From Pseudomonadota bacterium (lineage in GTDB: Bacteria; Pseudomonadota; Gammaproteobacteria; Burkholderiales; Rhodocyclaceae): a stretch of DNA of 64,000 nt. The stretch is from the NCBI GenBank assembly GCA_018262095.1, contig JAGTRW010000009.1:54298-118297 (forward strand), given 5' to 3'. Position numbers and translations under genes: made by a program. Positions 1 through 8,112 of this stretch are shown here, piece after piece. Under the pieces are notes generated by a model. It made no database searches. It was given only the letters and a program-made list of their open reading frames with translations, and was not told the DNA's origin. How positions within the stretch are numbered: position 1 is the first letter of the stretch; each line of letters opens with the position of its first letter.

Positions 1-1
1 T

Positions 2-376
2 GACGTGTTCGACGACAGCGTTCGCGTCGCGGCGCCCGCTCGTCTGCTGCACGAACTGATTGCCAATCTGATCGACAATGCGATTGTGCATATGGGCAAG
101 GCGGGTGAGGTAGTGATTTCACTGCGGCGCCAAACGGATCATGTCCTGCTCAGCGTCACTGACGATGGGGTCGGCATTCCGCCGGCGTTGCAGCAAAAGG
201 TATTGGAACGCTTTTTTCGCATCGACGAGTCCAGGGCCGGCAGCTCAGGACTTGGGCTGGCGATCGTCAAGGAAATATGTGACCGCTTGAAGGCGCAGCT
301 TTCCTTGCATACGCCTGCGTCTGGCGCCGGTCTGCAAGTCGATATCCGGTTCCCGTTAAGTGTCAAGGCCAACTGA
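2..376 (+). CDS. sensor histidine kinase, C-terminal part (cut by window edge)
   Basis: The reading frame is open from the left edge, so only the ATP-binding end of a two-component sensor kinase is visible. The HATPase_c boxes are clear: an N-box (ELIANLIDNA), a G1 box (DDGVGIP) and a G2 box (GSSGLGLAIVKEI). The style is that of OmpR-partner kinases such as QseC/TctE. The stop lies 11 bases before the next gene's likely start, so the two are probably co-transcribed. Because a citrate lyase operon follows, a tricarboxylate-sensing TctE-like role is plausible, but the sensor domain lies outside the window and this remains inference. Confidence 0.85.
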   Translation, partial: DVFDDSVRVAAPARLLHELIANLIDNAIVHMGKAGEVVISLRRQTDHVLLSVTDDGVGIPPALQQKVLERFFRIDESRAGSSGLGLAIVKEICDRLKAQLSLHTPASGAGLQVDIRFPLSVKAN

Positions 377-387
377 GGGAGAACGGC

Positions 388-1383
388 ATTAATTCTTTTC
401 TAAAGCTCGTGGCGTTGATTGCATTGCTCGCGCCCTGTCTCCAGGCGAACGCCCGCGACAAGATCACGATCGTGGTGACCAGCATCGAGAAACAGATTTA
501 CCTGCCGGCCAAGCTCGCCGAGCGGCTGGGCTACCTCAAGGAAACCGGGCTGGATATCGAATTGCTCGGCGAGCAGCCCGGCGTCAACCCGGAAACGCAA
601 ATGCTGTCAGGCGCGGCACAGGGCGTCATCGGTTTTTACGACCATACCATCGACCTGCAGGCGCGCGGCAAGCTGGTGCAGTCGGTGGTGCAACTCAGTC
701 AGGCGCCGGGTGAGGTGATCCTCGTCGCGAAAGCGGCAGCCAAGGACATCAACTCAGCGGCCGACTTCAGGGGAAAGACCCTGGGCGTGACCAAACTGGG
801 CGCCTCGACCGATTTTTTGGTGCAGTATCTGGCGGCCAAGGCCGGTGTCAAAAAAAGCGAATTCACGATCGTTCCCGTCGGTGCCGGATCAACCTTCATT
901 ACGGCCATTGAAAAGGGGAAGATCGACGCCGGAATGACCACCGAGCCGACCATCTCGCGTCTGACTTCATCGGGCGCGGCGAGCATCCTGATCGATTTGC
1001 GCACCGCCAGGAGCAGCGAAGCGGTGCTCGGCGGCGTCTACCCGGGTGCCTGCCTCTATATGCCGACGGCCTGGGTCAATTCGCACAAGGAGCAAGTGCA
1101 AAAAATCGTCAATGCGTTCGTCAAGACGCTGCGCTATATCCAGGCGCACAGCGCCAGGGAAATTGCCGAAAAAATGCCGGAAGACTACTATGCATCGAAC
1201 AAGCAGATGTACATCGATGCGCTCGAGGTGAGCAAACTGACGTTTACCGCCGATGGCGCGATGCCGGAAAACGGTCCGCCGACCGTGCTCGACGTTCTGA
1301 AGAAATTCGACAAGGCGGTGCAGAGAAAATCAATCAACCTGGCCAATACCTTCACCTCCGAATTCGTCAATGCCGTGAAATAA
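388..1383 (+). CDS. ABC transporter substrate-binding protein, NitT/TauT (SsuA/THI5-like) family
   Basis: Periplasmic solute-binding protein of about 330 residues with the NMT1/THI5-like fold: an N-terminal lobe beginning DKITIVVTSIEKQIYLPAKLAERLGYLKETG, split here as DKITIVVTSIEKQ then IYLPAKLAERLGYLKE, a middle FRGKTLGVTKLGAS segment, and a GKIDAGMTTEP hinge. The first canonical start is GTG at 409, which would give a signal peptide with no positive charge. The same frame extends to an ATT at 388, preceded by GAGGGAGA at a good distance, and this restores a normal signal peptide with Lys6 (NSFLKLVALIALLAP). I therefore prefer a rare ATT start. No permease or ATPase gene is adjacent. The ligand is unknown; aromatic or tricarboxylic acids are possible given the neighbours. 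Confidence 0.8.
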   Translation: MNSFLKLVALIALLAPCLQANARDKITIVVTSIEKQIYLPAKLAERLGYLKETGLDIELLGEQPGVNPETQMLSGAAQGVIGFYDHTIDLQARGKLVQSVVQLSQAPGEVILVAKAAAKDINSAADFRGKTLGVTKLGASTDFLVQYLAAKAGVKKSEFTIVPVGAGSTFITAIEKGKIDAGMTTEPTISRLTSSGAASILIDLRTARSSEAVLGGVYPGACLYMPTAWVNSHKEQVQKIVNAFVKTLRYIQAHSAREIAEKMPEDYYASNKQMYIDALEVSKLTFTADGAMPENGPPTVLDVLKKFDKAVQRKSINLANTFTSEFVNAVK

Positions 1384-1918
1384 GCTTGCGCCATGTTGCC
1401 TCGCTTGCCCGACGGATTCTGCTTTGAAGGCAAACAGAAGGCTGCGCTTTTGTAACTTGGGCGGCGCGGTCCAGCGTAGCGAAGCTCGCGGCCGGGGTGC
1501 TTCCAAAATAGAACAAGCTTGTGAACATACATCGTTTGCGGTGAGGTCCAAACCCAGTAAGAATGTGACGCTGATGCCTGAGTCGTCCGATGCCAGTCCG
1601 TCAGCTTGCCATGCCATCTGGCGCGGCGTTTTGGGTGAATGGAAAATGACGGCGAACCCGGTGTCGAGAGTTTTCGAACTCGGAGTGCAGAAGGGTTGCA
1701 ATTTGGAAAAAGCAGCTTGTTGTCTGGCTGGCTTCTCCATTTGTGTGGTTTTTTAAACGATGAAAGTCCGCGTCGATCGTCATTGCTGTGAATTTCAATC
1801 AACGTCAAAGCGCCTCGCTACGTGACCGTGCCCTTGGGCGCCAACTGGTATTTTTCACGTTGTTCGTTGCGTGTGCGCAAGCCCTGTGTTGCCGCCCGTC
1901 CTCAAGGAAAAGAGCATC
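1384..1918 (+). other. 535-base gap before citC
   Basis: No convincing gene. Short overlapping open frames exist on both strands, but none has a recognisable domain or ribosome-binding site, and several read across the binding-protein gene. Base composition is less GC-biased than the flanks, with scattered A/T runs. The region probably holds the promoter and leader of the cit operon; no -35/-10 pair stood out. It may also hold decayed sequence. Confidence 0.5.
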
Positions 1919-2929
1919 GTGATTTCCGAATTGACCTCAGGCTCCGACATTGCCGCGGCCAAAGACCTCATCGAGCGCAACGGACTTTGTTTCGAAGCGG
2001 GCTATGACGAGCTGTTCGGCATCCATGAACTCGGCGAACTGGTTGCCGTTGGCGCGCGTTCCGGGAGCATTCTCAAGATGCTGGTGGTCGAGCCGTCTCA
2101 CCAGGGCGGCCCCTTGCTCGGTGAACTCGTGACCACGCTGCTTGGGCGCGGATTGGATGCCGGTTTTGAGTCGCTGTTCATCTATACCAAGCCCGAGTAT
2201 GCGCAGACTTTCGAGTCGCTCAACTTCACGCTGCTCGCCAGTCAGGGCAAGGTCGCGCTGCTCGAATACGGCAAGGGACTCAAGACCTGGCTGGCTGGTC
2301 AGCGTTCCCTGATCCGGCCTGGACTGAACGGCGCCGTGGTCATGAACTGCAACCCGTTCACCAACGGTCACCGTTATCTGGCTGAAAGCGCCGCACGTCA
2401 GGTCGACAATCTCTACCTCTTTGTGGTGCGCGAAGATCGTTCGCTTTTCCCTTTCGACGTGCGTTTCAGGCTGGTCCAGGAAGGCGTTCGCGATATCGGC
2501 AATGTGATTCTTCTTGACACCTCGCGCTACATCGTCAGTGGTGCGACCTTTCCGACTTATTTCCTCAAGAAGGACGATCCGGTCGCTCGCATCCAGATGG
2601 AACTCGACGTCACGCTGTTTGCCTCGCGGATCGCACCTTTTTTTGGCATTACCCGTCGCTTTGTCGGTACCGAGCCGAACTGCCAACTGACCGACAGCTA
2701 TAACGCGACGATGAAGCGTCTGTTGCCCGTCTATGGCATCGAACTGATCGAAATTGAGCGCAAGCAGGCCGCGTCGGGGGTGATCAGCGCCTCTCGGGTA
2801 CGCGAACTGATCGCGCGCAACGAGCTTTCTCAACTTGCCGACTACGTTCCAGCCAGCACCCTGGCTTATCTTTTGAGCGAGGCCGGAGAGCCCATTCGAA
2901 ACCAACTGCAGCTTAACCTTAGGAGGTAG
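1919..2929 (+). CDS. citC: [citrate (pro-3S)-lyase] ligase (acetate:SH-citrate lyase ligase)
   Basis: Activates citrate lyase by acetylating the thiol of the prosthetic group on CitD, using acetate and ATP. The nucleotidyltransferase signature NCNPFTNGHRYLAE starts near residue 143, and a C-terminal SASRVRELI motif matches the adenylyl-transfer fold. The N-terminal ~130 residues resemble the GNAT-like domain usual for CitC. The frame is open from GTG 1871, but GTG 1919 has an AAGGAAAAG ribosome-binding site 5-10 bases upstream and gives 336 residues, close to the family's usual length, so I chose it. First gene of the citC-D-(PPC)-E-F-X-G operon; citD begins 3 bases after the stop. Confidence 0.93.
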   Translation: MISELTSGSDIAAAKDLIERNGLCFEAGYDELFGIHELGELVAVGARSGSILKMLVVEPSHQGGPLLGELVTTLLGRGLDAGFESLFIYTKPEYAQTFESLNFTLLASQGKVALLEYGKGLKTWLAGQRSLIRPGLNGAVVMNCNPFTNGHRYLAESAARQVDNLYLFVVREDRSLFPFDVRFRLVQEGVRDIGNVILLDTSRYIVSGATFPTYFLKKDDPVARIQMELDVTLFASRIAPFFGITRRFVGTEPNCQLTDSYNATMKRLLPVYGIELIEIERKQAASGVISASRVRELIARNELSQLADYVPASTLAYLLSEAGEPIRNQLQLNLRR

Positions 2930-2932
2930 TAC

Positions 2933-3196
2933 ATGATTATTTTGAAGAAAGGGCAGGCCGGTACCATGCAGTCCAGCGACCTGATGGTCATCGTTGAACC
3001 GGCGAGCGAACTGACCATTGAAATCGAATCGACGGTCAAGAAACAGTTCGAGCACCTGATCCGCGCCAGGCTTGAGCAGGTTCTTGCCAAATTCGGGGTC
3101 GTCTCGGGCCGCATCAGCGTCAGCGATCGCGGCGCGCTCGACTATGCCATTGAAGCACGACTTGAAGCCGCGTTGCAGCGGGCCGGAGGCGCATGA
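2933..3196 (+). CDS. citD: citrate lyase acyl carrier protein (gamma subunit)
   Basis: Small acyl carrier subunit of 87 residues that carries the 2'-(5''-triphosphoribosyl)-3'-dephospho-CoA group. The N-terminus MIILKKGQAGTMQSSDLMV places a serine at position 14, the site modified in known CitD proteins. A perfect AGGAGGT ribosome-binding site (2921-2927) precedes the ATG, consistent with high expression of a stoichiometric subunit. The stop overlaps the ATG of the next gene (ATGA), so translation is coupled. Confidence 0.95.
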   Translation: MIILKKGQAGTMQSSDLMVIVEPASELTIEIESTVKKQFEHLIRARLEQVLAKFGVVSGRISVSDRGALDYAIEARLEAALQRAGGA

Positions 3197-3678
3197 TGGA
3201 TAACAGCAACAAGGGAGTCTGGTACAAGGAATACAAACAGGGACGGCGTTTCCTGATCAAGATTCGTCCCGGCGAAAGCCTGGTGCGGAGCATCGAGCAG
3301 ATTGCCCGCCAGGAAGAAATCCACAATGCGGTGGTCCTTTCGGCGATCGGCTCGGTCAAGAATGTTCACCTCAACGACATCAAGAGCGGCGCCAAGTTGC
3401 CGATCACGCCGGCCCGGCTGACCTTTCACGAACTCGAAGGCCCGCTCGAATTGCTTTCGCTGACTGGAAACATCGTACCGGCCGAGACCGGGCAGGTGAA
3501 TTGTCACCTGCATATCATGGGTAGCAAGTCGTCAGGCGACGTCGTCGGCGGCCATATGCAAGACGCCGAGGTGTTTGCGACCTGCGAGATCGTACTGGTC
3601 GAGCTGATGCTTGAGGGAATCGAACGGCATCTGTCCAAGACCGGCGGTACGCCCACCATTTTCTTCGCCGAGGAGTAG
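3193..3678 (+). CDS. PPC/DUF296 domain protein embedded in the citrate lyase operon
   Basis: A 161-residue protein made almost entirely of one PPC (DUF296) domain. Visible marks are the PGESLVRSIEQIA start, the ELLSLTGNI strand, the HLHIMG metal-site-like motif and GGHM before a final FATCEIVLVEL strand. In plants this domain follows AT-hooks in DNA-binding proteins; in bacteria it stands alone and its role is poorly known. It overlaps citD by ATGA (a second in-frame ATG lies at 3196) and citE starts 4 bases after its stop, so it is an integral operon member. It is not one of the classical cit genes. A ligand-binding or regulatory role tied to citrate lyase is inference. Confidence 0.85.
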   Translation: MMDNSNKGVWYKEYKQGRRFLIKIRPGESLVRSIEQIARQEEIHNAVVLSAIGSVKNVHLNDIKSGAKLPITPARLTFHELEGPLELLSLTGNIVPAETGQVNCHLHIMGSKSSGDVVGGHMQDAEVFATCEIVLVELMLEGIERHLSKTGGTPTIFFAEE

Positions 3679-3682
3679 TCTT

Positions 3683-4603
3683 ATGGCCGATTACAAATTA
3701 CGCCGGTCCTTGCTTTACGTGCCGGGCAACATGCCGTCGATGTTGCAGAATGTTCCCTTGTTTCAGTGCGATGCCGTTCAGATCGACCTTGAAGATGCGG
3801 TGCCGCTGGCCGAGAAGGATGCAGCGCGAATCCTGGTCAGGCGTTTTCTCGATACCTACAAGGAGCGCAACAAGGAAGTCCTGGTTCGCATCAACGGGCT
3901 CGATACCAAATGGGCGCTCGACGATCTGAAAGCCGTGTTGCCGGGACTCCCCGACGGCATTCGTTTGCCCAAGGCCGACTCGCCTGATGTCGTCGAACGT
4001 CTCGACACCCTGCTCACCGAGTACGAGGAAGAACTCGGGCTCGAAGTCGGTTTCTTCAAGATCCTGCCGTCGATCGAAACGGCGATGGGTGTGATCAACG
4101 CGGTGTTTACCGCGCGCGCTTCGACGCGACTGATCGGCCTGGCATTCGGCGCCGAAGACTACACCGCGACGATGGAAATCAACCGCACCAAGACTGGCGA
4201 GGAGTTGTTCAACGCGCGAATGAACGTGCTGTGGGCAGCCAAAGCCGCGGGAATTCAGGCGCTCGACTCGATTTTTGCCGACGTCAACGACATGGATGCA
4301 CTGCGCACCGAGACCGAACTGATCAAGAAGCTCGGTTTTACCGGCAAGAGCCTCGTCAATCCGCGTCAGATCGACGTGGTTCATGAGGTGTTCGCACCCA
4401 AGCAGGCCGAGGTCGACTACGCGCTGCAAGTGATGGACGCCATCAAGCGTGCGCGCGAGATGGGCACCGGGGTGATTTCGCTTAAAGGCAAAATGATCGA
4501 TCGACCGGTCGTCGTTCGCGCCGCTCGCGTGCTGAGCACGGCCCGCGCCCACGGCATGGTCGATGTAGTGATTAACGAGGAGGATATCAATGGCGCTGAA
4601 TAG
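3683..4603 (+). CDS. citE: citrate lyase beta subunit (citryl-ACP lyase)
   Basis: HpcH/HpaI-aldolase family subunit that splits citryl-S-ACP into acetyl-S-ACP and oxaloacetate. Family marks: RRSLLYVPGN at the N-terminus, IDLEDAVP (acidic metal-site region), VRINGL, and AFGAEDYTATM. The frame is open from 3611, but the ATG at 3683 follows GAGGAG with correct spacing and gives 306 residues starting MADYKLRRSLLYVPGN, matching the family start. Its end overlaps citF by 14 bases. Confidence 0.95.
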   Translation: MADYKLRRSLLYVPGNMPSMLQNVPLFQCDAVQIDLEDAVPLAEKDAARILVRRFLDTYKERNKEVLVRINGLDTKWALDDLKAVLPGLPDGIRLPKADSPDVVERLDTLLTEYEEELGLEVGFFKILPSIETAMGVINAVFTARASTRLIGLAFGAEDYTATMEINRTKTGEELFNARMNVLWAAKAAGIQALDSIFADVNDMDALRTETELIKKLGFTGKSLVNPRQIDVVHEVFAPKQAEVDYALQVMDAIKRAREMGTGVISLKGKMIDRPVVVRAARVLSTARAHGMVDVVINEEDINGAE

Positions 4604-6128
4604 TGTGGGACGGGACATTCCGGAGACTTTTGCCGGCAAGAAGCTGATTCCCTATAGCGATCCGTGGTCTTTGCAACCGCACGCCGAGCGCTCGACGCGG
4701 GCGATCCGGCGCATCACCCACAACGGCAGCAAGCTGGTCGGCGGTCTGCGCGATGCGATCATCGCCTCGGGGCTCAAGGATGGGATGACCATCTCGACGC
4801 ACCACAGCCTGCGCAACGGCGACCAGCTGCTCAACGATCTGGTGCGCGAAATCGACGCGCTCGGCATCCGCGACATCAAGATCGCCTCGAGCTCGGTGCA
4901 CATCGTTCATGCCGAACTGATCCCGTTCATCCGCAAGGGCGTGATTAGCGGCTTCGAATGCGGCGTCAACGGTCTGATCGGCGAACTGGTTTCCAAGGGC
5001 GAGCTCGATTGCCCGATCATCGTCCGTTCGCACGGCGGTCGTGCCCGCGCCTTGATCACCGGCGAAGTGCCGGTCGACGTCGCTTTCCTCGCCGCGCCGT
5101 ATTGCGACGAGTATGGCAACTTCAACGGCTACTACGGCCCGTCGGCGTGCGGCAGCCTGGGCTATGCCCAGGTCGATGCGCAGCACGCGCACAAGGTCGT
5201 TGCCGTGACCGACAATCTGGTGCCTTTCCCCGCCGTTCCGGTCGGTATTCCGCAGTCGGTGGTGGACTTCGTCTGCCAGGTCCCGCGGCTTGGCGATCCG
5301 AAGAAGATCGTTTCGTCGACGACCAAGATCACCACCGACCCGATCGGTCTGCAGATCGCCAAATACGCCGCGCTGGTGATGGAGTCGTCGGGCTACATCA
5401 AGGACGGTTTCTCGTTCCAGACCGGAACCGGCGGCATCTCGCTGGCGGTTGCCGAGAACGTTCGCGCCATCATGCGCGCGGGCAAGATCAAGGGCGCCTT
5501 CGGTTGCGGCGGGATTACCGGCAATTTCGTCGATATGCTCGAAGAAGGGTTGTTTGAAGCGCTGTTCGATGTCCAGTGCTTCGACCTCAAGGCGGTCGAG
5601 TCGATCGGTCGCAACCAGAAACACGTCGAGATGACCGCCGGCACCTACGCCAACCCGTTCAACTGCGGTTCGGTGGTCAATCGCCTCGATTGCGCGATCC
5701 TCTCGGCGACTGAAATCGACGTCAACTTCAACGTCAACGTCAATACCGAGTCGACCGGTTACCTGCTGCACAACACCGGCGGACACTGCGACGTGGCCGC
5801 TGGCGCCAAGGTCTCGATCGTCGTCTGTCCGTCGATTCGCGGCCGTCTGCCGATGATCCGCGACGAGGTGACGACGATCACCACGCCGGGCGAAACGGTC
5901 GGCGTGATCGTCACCGAACGCGGTATCGCGGTCAATGACAATCTTCCTGAACTCAAGGCCGAACTGATCCGGCGTCGTGCGCCGGTCAAGGACATCCGCC
6001 AGCTGCGTGACGAAATCTACGCGGTGACCGGGGTGCCCCGGCCGATCGAGTTCGAGGACAAGGTCGTCGGCCTGATCGAATACCGTGACGGTTCAATCAT
6101 TGACGTCGTCAGACAAGTCTGTCCGTAG
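4590..6128 (+). CDS. citF: citrate lyase alpha subunit (citrate:acetyl-ACP transferase)
   Basis: A 512-residue CoA-transferase-like subunit that exchanges the acetyl group on CitD for citrate. The N-terminal region (SVGRDIPE, YSDPWSLQPH) and the glycine-rich GFSFQTGTGGISLAV segment are typical, and the length equals the family norm. Translation starts at ATG 4590 inside the end of citE, after GAGGAGG. The 3' end overlaps the likely GTG start of citX by 44 bases. Codon use matches the rest of the operon. Confidence 0.95.
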   Translation: MALNSVGRDIPETFAGKKLIPYSDPWSLQPHAERSTRAIRRITHNGSKLVGGLRDAIIASGLKDGMTISTHHSLRNGDQLLNDLVREIDALGIRDIKIASSSVHIVHAELIPFIRKGVISGFECGVNGLIGELVSKGELDCPIIVRSHGGRARALITGEVPVDVAFLAAPYCDEYGNFNGYYGPSACGSLGYAQVDAQHAHKVVAVTDNLVPFPAVPVGIPQSVVDFVCQVPRLGDPKKIVSSTTKITTDPIGLQIAKYAALVMESSGYIKDGFSFQTGTGGISLAVAENVRAIMRAGKIKGAFGCGGITGNFVDMLEEGLFEALFDVQCFDLKAVESIGRNQKHVEMTAGTYANPFNCGSVVNRLDCAILSATEIDVNFNVNVNTESTGYLLHNTGGHCDVAAGAKVSIVVCPSIRGRLPMIRDEVTTITTPGETVGVIVTERGIAVNDNLPELKAELIRRRAPVKDIRQLRDEIYAVTGVPRPIEFEDKVVGLIEYRDGSIIDVVRQVCP

Positions 6129-6606
6129 CATCCTTGCGGCCAGGGACAGCCGCCAGGATGGCCTCGCTCGGCGTTTGAGCGAAGGCCACCTGGCGACGGT
6201 CTTTATGTCGCTCAATATTCCTGGTCAGGATAAAACGCCAGCGGGTTCGCAGGCGTTTTTCCTGTCTATTCTCGATCAACTGGCGCAAACTTTTCCGGGC
6301 TTGTCGATGCTCGAAAGATCGTCGGACGCGCTCGGCCCTTTCGCGATCATCGCGCTTGCGATCGATCCGCGCGAAGTCAAGAAAGCCTGCATTGCGCTTG
6401 AAACAGCACATCCCGCGGCACGCTTGATCGACCTTGACGTCTATTCTGCTGCGGGCGTTCAGATCGACCGCGCCAGCCTCGGCGTTGCTGCGCGCCCCTG
6501 CCTCGTTTGCCAATCGCCGGCGGTCGACTGCATTCGCCTCAAACGGCACTCGCTTGAAGAAGTCATCGCCCAGACCCATGAACTGCTCAGCCCCTTCAAC
6601 GCTTGA
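6085..6606 (+). CDS. citX: apo-citrate lyase phosphoribosyl-dephospho-CoA transferase
   Basis: Transfers the triphosphoribosyl-dephospho-CoA precursor to the serine of CitD. The diagnostic C-terminal block ARPCLVCQSPAVDCIRLKRH followed by S-x-E-E-V is present, as is the N-terminal SRQDGLARRL region. The protein has 173 residues from GTG 6085, inside citF. A later start is possible, since the first ~18 residues are not conserved in my reading. It overlaps the citG start. Confidence 0.92.
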   Translation: MTVQSLTSSDKSVRSILAARDSRQDGLARRLSEGHLATVFMSLNIPGQDKTPAGSQAFFLSILDQLAQTFPGLSMLERSSDALGPFAIIALAIDPREVKKACIALETAHPAARLIDLDVYSAAGVQIDRASLGVAARPCLVCQSPAVDCIRLKRHSLEEVIAQTHELLSPFNA

Positions 6607-7444
6607 GACGCTGGCGACCTCGCTGGTCAGCGGCGCTCGCCTCGAACTCCATCTGACGCCCAAGCCGGGTCTCGTCGACCGCGCCGATTGCGGATCGCAT
6701 CCCGACCTGTCGATTGAAATCATGGAGCGCTCGATCGGCTACGTTTCTGGCTATCTTGATGAGACGCTCGTCTCGCTGGCCGCGGGCCAGTCTTTCGCGC
6801 ACCAGAAGGCGATCGGCGTGCGCGCCGAACAGCGTCTGCTCGCTGATTTGGGAACCAATACCCACAAGGGTTTCATCTTCCTCAGCGGGATGCTGCTGAT
6901 CGCGCGCTGGCACGCCGCGTCGGCTGACGAGCGCGCCATTCGCAGCGCGCTCTGCGCGCTCTGCGACGAATTTTTCAGGACCGCCGACGAACGATCGACC
7001 AACGGTCGCCTGGCGCGAACAAAGTACCAGGCCGGCGGCATCGTCGTCGAGTCGGTCAACGGTTTCCCTTCGGTCTTTGACCAGGGATTGCCGGTTTTTC
7101 GCCGTGCCATGCAGCAACACGGCTGCTTTGAGGCCGCGTCCTTTGCCCTGCTGGCGCGCCTGATGCAGACCGTAGACGACACCACCACGCTGCATCGCGC
7201 GGGGCCGGATGGGCTGGCGCGAGTCAAGCGCGACGGACTGGCGCTTGAGCAGATCGTCGCCGAGGGCGGTGACCATCTGGCTTTTTTGCGCGAACTCAAC
7301 CGCTGCTACGTGCAAGCGAACATCACCATCGGCGGGGTGGCCGACATGATCGGCATCGCTTACGGCGTCCTGCTGGCGAGCGGCGAAATTTCGTCGCAAC
7401 TGGCAACTGCGCTACCGGCTCAGCCGCCGACCACAAAACGATAG
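6578..7444 (+). CDS. citG: triphosphoribosyl-dephospho-CoA synthase
   Basis: Makes the citrate lyase prosthetic-group precursor from ATP and dephospho-CoA. Signature motifs are TPKPGLVDR (residues 27-35), GTNTHKGFIF, RTKYQAGGIVVES and a C-terminal QANITIGGVADM. The frame is open from 6434, but the upstream part only mirrors citX; ATG 6578 gives 288 residues, the usual size. Last gene of the cit operon. Its 3' end overlaps the 3' end of the convergent kdpE gene by 25 bases, leaving no room for a separate terminator. Confidence 0.93.
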   Translation: MNCSAPSTLETLATSLVSGARLELHLTPKPGLVDRADCGSHPDLSIEIMERSIGYVSGYLDETLVSLAAGQSFAHQKAIGVRAEQRLLADLGTNTHKGFIFLSGMLLIARWHAASADERAIRSALCALCDEFFRTADERSTNGRLARTKYQAGGIVVESVNGFPSVFDQGLPVFRRAMQQHGCFEAASFALLARLMQTVDDTTTLHRAGPDGLARVKRDGLALEQIVAEGGDHLAFLRELNRCYVQANITIGGVADMIGIAYGVLLASGEISSQLATALPAQPPTTKR

Positions 7445-8112
7445 CCGATTCCCGCTTCGGTAATGAGGTGCTTGGGCATCGACGCATCGACCTCGATCTT
7501 CTTGCGCAGGTTGGCCATATGCACGCGAACGTAATGGGTGTCTTCGGCGTGTCCCGGTCCCCAGACGACATTGAGCAGTTGCCGATGCGTGATCACGCGA
7601 TTCGGTTGCGCCACCAGATAGGTCAATAGGCGGTATTCGATCGGCGTCAGGTGCATCGGCTGGCCGTCGCGCTCGACGACGCGATGCGCAAGGTCGATGC
7701 AAATTTCGCCAAAGCGAACCTGCGCGCTCGCCGCCTGGGGTAGCTGGCGCCTGAGTTGGGCGCGCACCCGCGCCATCAGTTCGCCGGCACCGAAAGGCTT
7801 GACCAGGTAGTCGTCGGCGCCGGCGTCGAGCGCGGCGACCTTGTCGGTCTCGCTGCTGCGCGCCGAAAGAACGATCACCGGGCAGCTCGACCAGCTACGC
7901 AAGTCGCGGATGAAATCGACGCCGTCGCCGTCGGGCAGGCCCAGGTCGAGGACGACGAGGTCGGGACGCCGCGTTCCGGCCTCGATCAATCCGCGCTTGA
8001 CGCCGTCGGCCTCGAACGCCTCGTAGCCCTCGCTCTCCAGCGCCATGCGAACGAAGCGCCGGATGTCGGCTTCGTCCTCGACGATCAATACGTGGGTGCG
8101 GATTTCACTCAT
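7420..8112 (-). CDS. kdpE: KDP operon response regulator, OmpR family
   Basis: A 230-residue receiver plus winged-helix regulator that activates the kdp operon under K+ limitation. Receiver residues are the acidic pair in VEDEAD, phospho-acceptor Asp56 (VVLDLGLPDGDG) and Lys105 (YLVKPFG). The C-terminal half has the OmpR winged helix (LTPIEYRLLTYLV, THRQLL, VRVHMANLRKKIE). It overlaps kdpD by an ATGA junction and is the last gene of the orfX-kdpFABCDE transcript. Confidence 0.96.
   Translation of the reverse strand: MSEIRTHVLIVEDEADIRRFVRMALESEGYEAFEADGVKRGLIEAGTRRPDLVVLDLGLPDGDGVDFIRDLRSWSSCPVIVLSARSSETDKVAALDAGADDYLVKPFGAGELMARVRAQLRRQLPQAASAQVRFGEICIDLAHRVVERDGQPMHLTPIEYRLLTYLVAQPNRVITHRQLLNVVWGPGHAEDTHYVRVHMANLRKKIEVDASMPKHLITEAGIGYRFVVGG

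Noticed and set aside
1188..1808. 206-codon minus-strand frame near the binding-protein gene
   Set aside because: Crosses the 3' end of a certain gene, has no domain and no ribosome-binding site.
1937..3055. 372-codon minus-strand frame opposite citC/citD
   Set aside because: It mirrors the high-GC coding strand of citC, which has clear motifs. The translated text has no recognisable domain.
4587..5786. 399-codon minus-strand frame opposite citF
   Set aside because: Asp/Arg/Val-rich composition typical of an antisense shadow; citF is certain on the other strand.
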